DNA of 64,000 nucleotides from Furfurilactobacillus milii (GTDB taxonomy: Bacteria; Bacillota; Bacilli; Lactobacillales; Lactobacillaceae). Below are positions 17,611 through 25,865 of this stretch, piece after piece; position 1 is the stretch's first letter; each line of letters starts with the position of its first letter. The position numbers and the translations under genes were made by a program. Location: contig NZ_JAIWJF010000004.1 in the NCBI RefSeq assembly GCF_021654115.1, forward strand, positions 185,282 to 249,281, read 5' to 3'. The notes beneath the pieces are model-generated. The model was not told the origin of the DNA, made no database searches, and saw only the letters and a program-made list of their open reading frames with translations.

Positions 17611-18174
17611 TCAATGTTGAAAATGATGGTTCTCAGTGATCCTCCTAGTCAAATCAATAATAGCTTGTAACAGCAGCAAAATGCCTGCTGCAAAACAAGC
17701 AAATCGCATGCCAAAATTTAAGCCGGTCTGCGACTGCCGCGCGGCAATAAGGTTTAACACACCTATCAGTATCGTTGCAGAAACAAGTTGCGTTCTTCTA
17801 ATCTTGAATATAAATAGCAACATTGCCACAATCACAATCAACCCATCCATCATTCTTAGACCAGCAATTGTGGATAACTGTGTCATCCGACTAGTTACCA
17901 AGATAGTTTCTGCGATTACGAGCAAGACTTTTGAGAACTTAGTCGATATCGTTGTCACTGCGGAAACATTCATCAATGCGTCAACAGACGTTTGATAGAC
18001 GACTGCCGCTTGTTGCAACAATAAAACATCCGGCAGATTGCGCCCTGTCTCCCAGTTAGAAATAGCCTGACGTGAAACATTTAGTTGTTTAGCAGCCTCA
18101 GACTGTGTGAGCCGTAATTGATTACGTGCCCTCTTTAAATTGGCCGAGAGAATTTCACCTTTTGTTTGCATCAT
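17611..18174 (-). CDS. XRE-type helix-turn-helix protein with membrane segments
   Basis: The N-terminus (residues about 10-65) is a clear XRE/Cro domain with LTQSEAAKQLNVSRQAISNWETGRNLPD. From about residue 90 on there are four hydrophobic stretches, so the regulator is membrane-anchored. This architecture is common in Firmicutes as a sensor that couples a membrane signal to DNA binding. AGGAG lies 5 nt before ATG 18174 and 8 nt before ATG 18171; I use the first. It forms an operon with the 68-aa membrane protein, and the neighbouring PadR/LiaX-like pair makes an envelope-stress role plausible. Confidence 0.8.
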   Translation of the reverse strand: MMQTKGEILSANLKRARNQLRLTQSEAAKQLNVSRQAISNWETGRNLPDVLLLQQAAVVYQTSVDALMNVSAVTTISTKFSKVLLVIAETILVTSRMTQLSTIAGLRMMDGLIVIVAMLLFIFKIRRTQLVSATILIGVLNLIAARQSQTGLNFGMRFACFAAGILLLLQAIIDLTRRITENHHFQH

Positions 18175-18439
18175 CTTCACTCCTAAAAAGTACCAGTAGC
18201 TTGCTTCATTGACGAGCAAGGAACGCTTGCATCCGCATTAACACAGTGTTTGTAGACCAACATAAAATCATAATTGCTAAGTTATACATTAGCATTGATG
18301 TGAATAGAATTGCACCAATTTTTTAATCTACGAGTATCTGGTATTTCAAAGAAATTGTCCACTATCACTGTTGAAAACCGCAAGCGCATTAACTAGGCGG
18401 CTGCATTTGAAACTTGAACAGAAAACTTTAAACAATACT

Positions 18440-18468
18440 TTGACACGCACAGTAATTGGTGATAAATT
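18440..18468 (+). promoter_or_regulatory. Promoter of the padR-liaX-like operon
   Basis: A perfect TTGACA at 18440-18445 is followed 17 bp later by TAAATT at 18463-18468. The 18220-18439 stretch before it shows no further gene. Confidence 0.6.
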
Positions 18469-18505
18469 ATACTCAATCAAACGAACAACTACTGGAGGTG
18501 CATTC

Positions 18506-18862
18506 ATGAAACCCGAAATTTCTAAAGATATCATTCGGGGACACACGACGACCATCATTCTTAATATTCTTAGCCAGGGCGACAGTTACGGTTATGAAAT
18601 TGCTAAGGCCGTCCGCGAACTGAGCCACGATGCATATGAATTAAATGAAGCCACTTTATACACCGCATTTCGCCGCATGGAACGCAATGGTGATATCGAA
18701 AGCTATTGGGGCGACGAGACTCAGGGTGGCCGCCGAAAATATTATAAATTAACCGAACAAGGCACCCGCCTACTCGCCAAGAACGTCGCGGACTGGGCGT
18801 TTGCCAAAAAGATTATTGATGACCTGATTACCGGGAGGATTGATGACAATGGACACAATTGA
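18506..18862 (+). CDS. PadR-family transcriptional regulator
   Basis: The 118-aa protein matches the PadR-like winged helix: RGHTTTIILNILSQGDSYGYEIAKAV, then LNEATLYTAFRRMERNGDIESYW and GGRRKYYKLTEQG. The family represses envelope-stress or phenolic-acid genes, often its own operon. The ATG at 18506 has TGGAGGTG at proper distance; an upstream in-frame start at 18371 would precede the promoter and is rejected. The stop overlaps the start of the next gene by 20 nt, so the two proteins are translationally coupled. Confidence 0.9.
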   Translation: MKPEISKDIIRGHTTTIILNILSQGDSYGYEIAKAVRELSHDAYELNEATLYTAFRRMERNGDIESYWGDETQGGRRKYYKLTEQGTRLLAKNVADWAFAKKIIDDLITGRIDDNGHN

Positions 18863-20336
18863 TACGATGGTTAACCGGCGTTTGGATGAAACGTTTAAGG
18901 CTTATCCTGACACGGAAGAAATGCATGAATTACGTGAAGAGTTGGCCGCTGATTTAAGTGAGGCCGCCCACGACAATGAAAAAAAGGGCGCTACCATCAC
19001 GGACGCCGTCAATAGAGCCTTTGAAGGATTGGGCAATCTCGACGATTTAGTGGATGAAATTAACGCCGAAAAAAATGCCACTGATCAAAATACTCATTCC
19101 GACGATGCCAAACAAACGTCACATGAGCATGCCTATAATCATGGTCATCACATCGATATTGCCGATGGCAAGGTGATCATTGATGGTGGTAAGGTGCTCA
19201 GCATCGACGACAATGGTATTAAAGTTAACGGTGGCAAAGCAGTGAATATTGATAGCGATGGCATCAACATCAATAACGGTACGTTTACTGTCACAAACGA
19301 CGGTATTCGGATGGGTAATCTTGTGATCGACAATCGTGGCATTCACACGGACGGCGGCAAAACAGTTGCCGGTTCGTTTGCGGAAAAAAAGCAGCAACCA
19401 CATAACGACAAGTTCGATCCCCATGCCAATGACGACACATTTTCAAACTTCGATCAGCAATTTAATGAACAGGAACCGGTCGATACTGAAATCTACGTGG
19501 ACAGTTTGGCGCTTGCCAACGAACAACAATTTTCTGCTGATCAAGTTCAGCGAATCGACTTTAAGTATGCTGATAGTAGCGTCCGAATTTTAAGCAATCC
19601 CGATGATGATCACATCATCTTCCGGGAATACATGAACCGCGCTAATGACAGCTATCTTGCACAAACTAAGTTGGAGAATGGTACCCTGTCAATTCATAAC
19701 GGATCACGGCCTCACCTGTTACCACTGCGGGTTCGTGTTCAACTACTCATTCCAGCATCCTTTGCAGGTGATTTACTGGTTAACAGTGCCTCAGGAAGTG
19801 TTAATTTCAGCCATACCGGCGCTCTAAACCAGGTTCGTTTAGAAGCAAACAGCGGTTCAATTCGCATTAATGGTGCTCACTTTAAGGATTTGGATGTCAA
19901 CGCATCCTCTGGTTCCGTTCGCATCAAGCAGACCACTGTTGCGGGACTATTACGTGCTCGTGCTCATAGCGGTTCAATTCGTTTGGCAGACACCACGGTT
20001 GCTAAGTTCGATGTTGACACGCACTCAGGTTCTGTCCGCGGCACTGACCTGATCGGTGCTGGTGCGTTCAATGCCAATTCAGGTTCAATTAACCTAAGTT
20101 TCAGTGATCTCACTGGCAATCTTGATACCACGGCGCACTCCAGTTCAATCAAACTAGAATTCGCTAAGGGCATCGAGTATAACTTTGATTTGGACGCCAA
20201 GAGTGGTTCTATCACCGGTCCCGATAATGCTATCTACGATCATAATACGACTAACTTCAAAGATGGTGCGGTCGGCGATGACCCACATTTCTATGTCACT
20301 GCGGCAACTAAGTCCAGTTCGATCCACGTTTCTTAG
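18843..20336 (+). CDS. DUF4097 beta-helix protein, LiaX-like
   Basis: The protein (497 aa from ATG 18843, GGGAGG just before) starts with a short helical domain (residues 1-75, RRLDETFKAYPDTEEMHELREEL) of the kind found in front of PadR-linked membrane genes. Residues 100-180 form short repeats built on DGGKVxxIDxxGI. Residues 220-497 are DUF4097 beta-strand repeats rich in SGSxR and SGSIxL units. This order resembles LiaX of enterococci, which senses antimicrobial peptides and daptomycin at the cell surface. There is no signal peptide or membrane segment, as in LiaX. Coupling to a PadR regulator supports an envelope-stress role by inference. Confidence 0.75.
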   Translation: MTMDTIDTMVNRRLDETFKAYPDTEEMHELREELAADLSEAAHDNEKKGATITDAVNRAFEGLGNLDDLVDEINAEKNATDQNTHSDDAKQTSHEHAYNHGHHIDIADGKVIIDGGKVLSIDDNGIKVNGGKAVNIDSDGININNGTFTVTNDGIRMGNLVIDNRGIHTDGGKTVAGSFAEKKQQPHNDKFDPHANDDTFSNFDQQFNEQEPVDTEIYVDSLALANEQQFSADQVQRIDFKYADSSVRILSNPDDDHIIFREYMNRANDSYLAQTKLENGTLSIHNGSRPHLLPLRVRVQLLIPASFAGDLLVNSASGSVNFSHTGALNQVRLEANSGSIRINGAHFKDLDVNASSGSVRIKQTTVAGLLRARAHSGSIRLADTTVAKFDVDTHSGSVRGTDLIGAGAFNANSGSINLSFSDLTGNLDTTAHSSSIKLEFAKGIEYNFDLDAKSGSITGPDNAIYDHNTTNFKDGAVGDDPHFYVTAATKSSSIHVS

Positions 20337-20384
20337 TATTATTAACTGGTTAATTTTTTCGATGTCATCCAATCAAAGTAACCT

Positions 20385-20429
20385 AAAACATCACGCTGAT
20401 ATTTTTTCGTATCAGCGTGATGTTTTTTT
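20385..20429 (+). terminator. Terminator of the padR-liaX-like operon
   Basis: AAAACATCACGCTGATA (20385-20401) pairs with TATCAGCGTGATGTTTT (20410-20426), a 17-bp stem with a T-run. The MFS remnant starts directly at its 3' side. Confidence 0.9.
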
Positions 20430-20937
20430 ACCACAATTCTGGCAACTGGTTGGCAACACAAATTTGACGATTGCTGGTCTGGAACTTCTCCCGTGGACAG
20501 GAACTTTGGTTTTATTCGCGCCGATTGCCGGAAAATTAGTTGATCACATAGGCGTTCTTCCGATTGCGATTTGCGGGGTTGTGCTTCAAGGCGTTGGTTA
20601 TCTCGCCTTAGCGGTATTTGCAAATCAATCATATCTCTGGTTTGTCTTGCCACTCATGATTTCAGGGATTGGCTTGTCGATTGGTGGTCCGGCGATGCAA
20701 AAAACTGTTGTTGGTTCAGTACCCCGAATGGCAGTTGGGTCAGCGTCTGGGTTGTGTAATCTTTTTCGTTTACTCGGCGGGGCTGTCGGCGTTCCTGTTT
20801 CTGTTGTGGCTTTCTATTGTCTTGGTGGAATGGCTACTACGACACTATTCACGCGTCGGTTCACCGCTGCGATGATCGGTGCAGGAGTTATCTCGCTATT
20901 GGGTACACCGCCGCTTCTAAGGATTGCTAAATCGTAA
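20428..20937 (+). pseudogene. 5'-truncated MFS drug exporter (DHA2 type) remnant
   Basis: From 20428 the frame reads FLPQFWQLVGNTNLTIAGLELLPW, typical of the second half of 14-helix QacA/EmrB exporters, followed by APIAGKLVDHIG, GIGLSIGGPAMQ and a short C-terminal helix pair to the stop at 20937. The first half (roughly 270 residues), a start codon and a ribosome site are missing, and homology begins exactly behind the terminator of the preceding operon. A deletion that fused the end of the LiaX-like operon to the middle of an exporter gene explains this. Translation from inside the preceding gene is possible on paper but would cross the terminator. Confidence 0.75.
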
Positions 20938-20958
20938 CGAGAAAAAAGGCGGCATTCA

Positions 20959-20987
20959 TTGACAAAAAATATCGGTGAAGTTATATT
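20959..20987 (+). promoter_or_regulatory. Promoter of the ArsR gene (leaderless start)
   Basis: Perfect TTGACA (20959-20964), 17-bp spacer, TATATT (20982-20987). Transcription should start at about 20994, which is the first base of the ATG. Confidence 0.75.
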
Positions 20988-20993
20988 AGTTTC

Positions 20994-21284
20994 ATGATAA
21001 TCGAACAATTAACTGATGACGAATCTAGAGTAATCATCTTGAAGGCCGTTGCGGATCCGATGCGACTCAAAATCATACGTATGCTTTACAACCATCGAGG
21101 CGAAATGAATTGTGGTGAGATTGGCGAGCAATTGAATATTCAAAAATCTACGGTATCCTACCATTTTCGCACTTTACGTGAAGCCGGGCTAACAACGACT
21201 CGCAAAAGTGGTCAAAATAAATATGTTGAGCTCAGGTTGGAGACTTTTGAGCAGTATCTACCTGGATTTTTAAATACCTTGTAA
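20994..21284 (+). CDS. ArsR/SmtB-type winged-helix regulator
   Basis: The 96-aa protein has the ArsR fold: VADPMRLKIIRMLYNHRGEMNCGEIGEQLNIQ, then STVSYHFRTLREAGLTTTRKSGQNKYVELR. No ELCVCDL-type metal site and only one cysteine are present, so a metal sensor is unlikely; many such short regulators respond to drugs or redox state. The ATG coincides with the expected transcription start, and no Shine-Dalgarno sequence precedes it. The stop codon lies in the loop of a terminator-like hairpin that separates it from the MFS pump behind, which it most likely controls. Confidence 0.88.
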   Translation: MIIEQLTDDESRVIILKAVADPMRLKIIRMLYNHRGEMNCGEIGEQLNIQKSTVSYHFRTLREAGLTTTRKSGQNKYVELRLETFEQYLPGFLNTL

Positions 21285-21297
21285 AAGGTATTTTTTT
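21272..21297 (+). terminator. Intrinsic terminator overlapping the ArsR stop codon
   Basis: AAATACCTT (21272-21280), loop GTAA, AAGGTATTT (21285-21293) and a T-run. It would attenuate transcription into the MFS gene, and ribosomes finishing the ArsR gene could prevent the hairpin from forming. Confidence 0.7.
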
Positions 21298-21344
21298 CTC
21301 ATAATAGTTCGATTGTTGTAAAACTACTTCACAAGGAGAACGCC

Positions 21345-22505
21345 ATGCGACGTTATTCAAGTTTATTTTTTCTAATTATGTTCCTCATCGGTACAGATAC
21401 GTTCCTAGTCTCGCCACTCTTACCGACACTTAGCCGATTATTTGATGTGTCCACAGCAGTTTCAGGGTGGTTAGTTTCAGCATATGCTATCGGTTATGCT
21501 GGCTTTGCGCTAGTCTCTGGCCCAATATCCGATCAGCATGATCGGAAACAGATATTACTATATGGATTGGCTGGCTTTGCGCTTTCTACAGCACTTTGTG
21601 GTCTTGCCACAACATTTTGGCTAATGCTTCTGTTTCGACTTCTAGCAGGCGTTTGCGCCGCCTTCGTCACGCCTCAAGTCTGGGCTTCGATTCCAGAAGT
21701 TGTTGAGCCGAAAAATATCGTCAAAGTTATGGGTTATGCCACAGCCGGGCTTTCAATTGCACAGTTGGTTGGTATTCCAATCGGCAGTTATCTGGCGGCA
21801 GGGTCTTGGCGCACACCGTTTTTTGTGATTGCAGTGGCTGCGGTACTGTTGATGGTTGTCTGTTTAAAAACATTACCAACGTTGCAAAGCAAACATACGT
21901 CAGTTGGATTCTGGCAAACATATAAACAAGTGGTTAGCAATCATCGGGCCGTAAGTTATCTGCTGGCATACTTCGTTTTCCAGACAGGGAGTTTCACCTC
22001 AATCACTTTCATTTCAACGTGGTTTACTCATGACTATGGTCTGACACTGACCGGGGTCGGTACTGCAATGATTGCGATTGGTGCTGGGAATTTGCTTGGT
22101 TCACTATTAAGTGGGTACTATGCCAAGAAGCTGACTTTTCCCCGAACTTTCGCTTATAGCTTTATGGCACTGGTATTGCTATACATTGGCCTGACATTTG
22201 CTAATAGTTTTGTGGTTGGTGAGATCATGATCACCATTGTTTATGTCTTTAATGGTTTAATCTTCCCACTGTTGATGACAAGCCTTCAGCAAACTGTTAA
22301 GAATGCGCGCAGTACTATAAGCTCGCTGGCAAATGCTGCCATGTATCTTGGGGAAACTGTCGCTGGCGCAATCGGTGGAATTCTTTTCAAAGAATGGGGC
22401 TTTGTTGGCATCGCTTGGTTTGCTGCGATTTTCATTGCTATCGGGGCAATGCTGTACTGGTATCATGGGGCGTTTAAGGTTGCGGATAATTCTAGAAAAG
22501 TCTGA
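21345..22505 (+). CDS. MFS transporter, DHA1-type multidrug/metabolite exporter
   Basis: The 386-aa protein has 12 predicted membrane helices and MFS marks: SAYAIGYAGFALVSGPISDQHDRKQ (motif A between helices 2 and 3) and LLAGVCAAFVTPQVWASIPE (helix 4-5). The N-terminal FLIGTDTFLVSPLLPTLSRLF is typical for DHA1 drug:proton antiporters. AAGGAG lies 8 nt before the ATG. It follows the ArsR gene by 60 nt. The substrate cannot be inferred. Confidence 0.88.
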   Translation: MRRYSSLFFLIMFLIGTDTFLVSPLLPTLSRLFDVSTAVSGWLVSAYAIGYAGFALVSGPISDQHDRKQILLYGLAGFALSTALCGLATTFWLMLLFRLLAGVCAAFVTPQVWASIPEVVEPKNIVKVMGYATAGLSIAQLVGIPIGSYLAAGSWRTPFFVIAVAAVLLMVVCLKTLPTLQSKHTSVGFWQTYKQVVSNHRAVSYLLAYFVFQTGSFTSITFISTWFTHDYGLTLTGVGTAMIAIGAGNLLGSLLSGYYAKKLTFPRTFAYSFMALVLLYIGLTFANSFVVGEIMITIVYVFNGLIFPLLMTSLQQTVKNARSTISSLANAAMYLGETVAGAIGGILFKEWGFVGIAWFAAIFIAIGAMLYWYHGAFKVADNSRKV

Positions 22506-22563
22506 TAAAATCAAAAAAGCACCGACAAGCAATCTGCTTATCAGCTCCAAATATCGTAGCACC

Positions 22564-22601
22564 AAAAATAGCCGCTCCCGAAATTGGGAACGACTATTTT
22601 T
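22564..22601. terminator. Terminator downstream of the MFS gene
   Basis: AAAAATAG (22564-22571) and CTATTTTT (22594-22601) enclose an inner CTCCC/GGGAA stem. Confidence 0.7.
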
Positions 22602-22671
22602 ATCGCCTACCTAGCACTTAATTTGAGCACTCTAAAAATCTGTAAACTATTGTATATCTCCAGAGAAATTT

Positions 22672-22696
22672 AAAATCGCCGCTTTGCCGCGATTTT
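22672..22696. terminator. Hairpin downstream of asd
   Basis: AAAATCGC (22672-22679) pairs with GCGATTTT (22689-22696) around a 9-nt loop. It lies 32 nt after the asd stop on the minus strand and probably ends the lysine operon; the T-run beyond the stem is weak. Confidence 0.5.
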
Positions 22697-22727
22697 AGCA
22701 GGTATTGTAAGCTATTGAACTGTGGGC

Positions 22728-23792
22728 TTACAGTTCTTCAGGAACACGCACTAAATCACGTTTGATCAGTTCCTGTGCGATCTGAACCGCATTCAATGCG
22801 GCCCCTTTAAGTAGGTTATCAGCAACGACCCACATGTGATAAGCGCCTGAATTTTCCCGGTCTGCTCGCATCCGGCCGACAAACGTTTCGCCATGACCAG
22901 CGGCGTTAATCGGTTGCGGATAAACTTGGTGTGCCGGGTCATCCTGCAGTACAACACCCTTTGAATGAGCCAGTAGATCCTGCATATCTGATACAGCTGG
23001 TGTTTGATGCGTTTCAAAATAAACACTTTCACCATGGCCAATTGGCACAGGCACGCGGACACAGGTTGCAGACACCTTGAGTTCTGTGTCGTTCATGTCG
23101 CCACGTAAAATCTTTTTAGTTTCGTGAATCATCTTCCATTCTTCGTGAGTGAAACCATCATCTTCAAAGACATCAATCTGGGGCAACAAGTTAAACGCCA
23201 ATGGATAGTGATGTTCAGCACCCTTGACGGGTAAGATGGCAGCCGTCTCCTCTTCGCCTTCATGACGTTGTTGTGCCTCGTCGAATAACTCGTTCATTGC
23301 CCGTTGACCAGCACCAGAAGCCGCTTGATAAGTCGAAACTAGGACTTGATGTAACTTATACTGACGATCAATTGGCGCCAACGCAACAACCATTTGAATG
23401 GTACTGCAGTTTGGATTGGCAACAATACCATGATGCTGACTCAACATTTCTGGATTCACTTCAGGCACAACCAATGGGACATCCGGCTCCATCCGAAAGG
23501 CACTGGTGTTATCGACACAAACTGCCCCTGCTTTCACCGCTGCTGGTAGCAATGCTTTGGAAACTGAACCGCCAGCTGACGACAAGACGATATCGATACC
23601 TTTAAACGAGTCCGTTGTGGCTTCTTCAATCGTATAAGATTGGCCACGAAAGATGCGTGTTTGACCAGCTGAACGTGCTGATGCCAACAGCACCAAACGA
23701 TCAACCGCGATATCAGACTTTTCCAGTTGTTGTAACATCCGCGTTCCAACTGCGCCAGTAACACCAAGAATTGCGACATTAAATGATTGCAT
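22728..23792 (-). CDS. asd: Aspartate-semialdehyde dehydrogenase
   Basis: The enzyme reduces L-aspartyl-4-phosphate with NADPH to the semialdehyde, the branch point to lysine/DAP and threonine. The 354-aa protein starts with the Rossmann motif ILGVTGAVGTRM and has the catalytic cysteine in VANPNCSTIQM near residue 128 and the SAGGSVSKAL phosphate loop. AAAGGAAG stands 7 nt before ATG 23792; an upstream TTG at 23810 lies before this site and is not used. It is the last gene of the lysA-to-asd operon. Confidence 0.94.
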   Translation of the reverse strand: MQSFNVAILGVTGAVGTRMLQQLEKSDIAVDRLVLLASARSAGQTRIFRGQSYTIEEATTDSFKGIDIVLSSAGGSVSKALLPAAVKAGAVCVDNTSAFRMEPDVPLVVPEVNPEMLSQHHGIVANPNCSTIQMVVALAPIDRQYKLHQVLVSTYQAASGAGQRAMNELFDEAQQRHEGEEETAAILPVKGAEHHYPLAFNLLPQIDVFEDDGFTHEEWKMIHETKKILRGDMNDTELKVSATCVRVPVPIGHGESVYFETHQTPAVSDMQDLLAHSKGVVLQDDPAHQVYPQPINAAGHGETFVGRMRADRENSGAYHMWVVADNLLKGAALNAVQIAQELIKRDLVRVPEEL

Positions 23793-23834
23793 TAAATTGC
23801 TTCCTTTCAAGTTTCACTCTACTCGATCATTTAG

Positions 23835-25034
23835 TTAGGCCGAAACATCAACCGATAATTTGTTAGCACGATAGGCTGCCAGTCGTTTGACAGCTTCCTG
23901 CAGTTTGTCCATGTCGGCGGCGTATGACAACCGAACGTGGCCTTCACCACCAGGTCCGAAGCAGCTACCTGGAACGACAGCTACCTTTGCCTGTTGAGCG
24001 ACCTTAAGCGCAAAAGCGCGGTCATCTTGTTCCTCATCTGCCGGTATTTTGGCAAACACATAAAAAGCGCCATTTGGCTGAGCCGTGGTAAAGCCCAGCT
24101 GATTGAGTGCCTGTACCAGAAAATCACGACGTTCGTGATACTGAGCCTTCATGGCCGCCGTGTCTGCCACCCCATGTTGCAAGGCATCAGTGGCCGCCGC
24201 CATCATTGGTGTTGGTGCTGCGGTTACCAAGGCACCATGTAGTTTGGCAATCTGCTGGGTTAGTGCAGCCGGCGCCGCTAAGTAACCAACTCGGTAACCA
24301 GTCATGGCAAACGTCTTGGAAACGCCATTAATCACGATTGTCCGCTCTGGTAATAATGTAGAAATGGATACATGAGGCTGGTCGTAAGCTAATTCACAAT
24401 AGATTTCATCAGCCAACACGAGCAACTTATGTTTACGAATCACTGCGGCCAATGCTTGCAACTGCGAGTCTGTGTAAGTGACACCAGTTGGATTGGTCGG
24501 ATAATTCAAAACCAGCATCTTTGCACGCGGATGGACCGCCAATGTAGTCGTTAGCCGAGCCGGTGTCAATACATAGTCATCTACTGAGGTATCAACTAAC
24601 ACTGGTGTAGCGCCATCAATCTGGGCCGTGGTAATGTACAACGGAAAAATTGGTGTTGGGATAATCACCTCGTCGCCTGCTCCCAAAACGGTGCCCATCG
24701 CGGCTGCAATCGCTTCTGTGGCACCCACTGTCACCAATATTTCCGTTTGGGGATCGTAAGTGACCTGATTCAATTTAGTTAAGTATGTACTAATCGCTTC
24801 TCGTAGCTCTGGTAACCCAGCAGCTGGTGCGTAATGAGAGCGATTCTGATTGATTGCATCGATGGTCGCCTGCTTAACGTGGTCTGGTGCGTTAAAATCT
24901 GGTTCACCAAGCGTTAATTTCAGGATGCCCGGAATATCCTTTATTTGATTATCAAACTGACGAATCGCTGATGGCACAATTTGGTCAAACACGGGCCGTG
25001 TCATCCCCGTTAACTGAGCTTCCAATTCTGGCAT
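23835..25034 (-). CDS. patA: Aminotransferase of the acetyl-DAP pathway (PatA-like)
   Basis: Class I/II PLP aminotransferase of 399 aa. Seen: LKLTLGEPDFNAPDHV, YAPAAGLPELREAI, NYPTNPTGVTY (cofactor-binding Asn), ADEIYCELAY and GVSKTFAMTGYRVGYL with the PLP lysine. Its position between dapB and asd fits the N-acetyl-LL-2,6-diaminopimelate aminotransferase step, which in Bacillus is performed by PatA. The ATG at 25034 has AAGGAG at 8 nt; the ATG at 25040 is too close to that site. Confidence 0.88.
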   Translation of the reverse strand: MPELEAQLTGMTRPVFDQIVPSAIRQFDNQIKDIPGILKLTLGEPDFNAPDHVKQATIDAINQNRSHYAPAAGLPELREAISTYLTKLNQVTYDPQTEILVTVGATEAIAAAMGTVLGAGDEVIIPTPIFPLYITTAQIDGATPVLVDTSVDDYVLTPARLTTTLAVHPRAKMLVLNYPTNPTGVTYTDSQLQALAAVIRKHKLLVLADEIYCELAYDQPHVSISTLLPERTIVINGVSKTFAMTGYRVGYLAAPAALTQQIAKLHGALVTAAPTPMMAAATDALQHGVADTAAMKAQYHERRDFLVQALNQLGFTTAQPNGAFYVFAKIPADEEQDDRAFALKVAQQAKVAVVPGSCFGPGGEGHVRLSYAADMDKLQEAVKRLAAYRANKLSVDVSA

Positions 25035-25073
25035 ATGCATTCTCCTTTGACCGTATCAATTCGCGGTACGACG

Positions 25074-25862
25074 CTAATCTAAAACCTGTTCTAAGCCAAC
25101 CTTCAATTCTGTTAATGTTGTCACTTTGCTTAACGCTAACTTCACGCCAACCATAAATGACTCACGGTCATACGTGTCCTGCCGAATCGTCAACGCTTCG
25201 CCCGTTCCGCCAAACAACACTTGTTCATGCGCTAGATAACCAGGCAAACGGACTGCATGAATCGGAACATTGTCGACAATCCCACCACGCACGCCGTCCA
25301 CGCTGCTTTCAGTATGATCGGAATCTGACTGTTGTTGCCGACCAGCAGCGATTGCATGAGCTGTAGCAACGGCCGTACCGGATGGTGCGTCTCGTTTATC
25401 GGCATGGTGCATTTCAATAATCTCCGCGTTTGGAAAATACTTGGCGGCCTGTTTGGCAAACTGAGTTAGTAACACCGCTGACAATCCAAAGTTGGGAACA
25501 ATCAACCCACCTAGATGAGCTGAGGCAGCCAACGCTTGTAATGATTTTATTTGTGCTGTTGTTAAGCCACTCGTGCCAACCAACGGGACTAACCCGTGTT
25601 GCAAAGCCACTTCAACGTTGTTTTCAACTACAGTTGGCGTTGTAAAGTCTAACCAAACGTCCGCCTCAGGCAACTCGTCTTCCGTAGTGGCAACGACAAC
25701 TTGGCTTGGCAAATGTGTGTCATTCCCGTCCGTCAGTGCAGCATGAGGATCAAACACGCCAGTTAATTCAAACCGATCATCGTTTAAAATTGTCTGGCAG
25801 CTAGCAGTCCCCATACTGCCACGAAAGCCAGCGACAATAACACGGATCTTTGACTCACTCAT
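25074..25862 (-). CDS. dapB: 4-hydroxy-tetrahydrodipicolinate reductase
   Basis: The 262-aa enzyme reduces hydroxytetrahydrodipicolinate with NAD(P)H. N-terminal VIVAGFRGSMGTASCQTI is the dinucleotide-binding loop (usually GAxGRMG), LDFTTPTV and VPLVGTSGLT follow, and EMHHADKRDAPSGTA holds the catalytic His-His and Lys. It begins 3 nt after the dapA stop, with GGAGG 11 nt before the ATG. Confidence 0.95.
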   Translation of the reverse strand: MSESKIRVIVAGFRGSMGTASCQTILNDDRFELTGVFDPHAALTDGNDTHLPSQVVVATTEDELPEADVWLDFTTPTVVENNVEVALQHGLVPLVGTSGLTTAQIKSLQALAASAHLGGLIVPNFGLSAVLLTQFAKQAAKYFPNAEIIEMHHADKRDAPSGTAVATAHAIAAGRQQQSDSDHTESSVDGVRGGIVDNVPIHAVRLPGYLAHEQVLFGGTGEALTIRQDTYDRESFMVGVKLALSKVTTLTELKVGLEQVLD

Positions 25863-25865
25863 TTT

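Noticed and set aside
19119..20215. Several antisense ORFs over the LiaX-like gene.
   Set aside because: They mirror the repetitive GGK/SGS codons of the real gene and lack start signals.
20185..20430. Translation of the MFS remnant from an ATG inside the LiaX-like gene.
   Set aside because: The frame would run through the coding end of another gene and the terminator hairpin; exporter homology begins only after the terminator.
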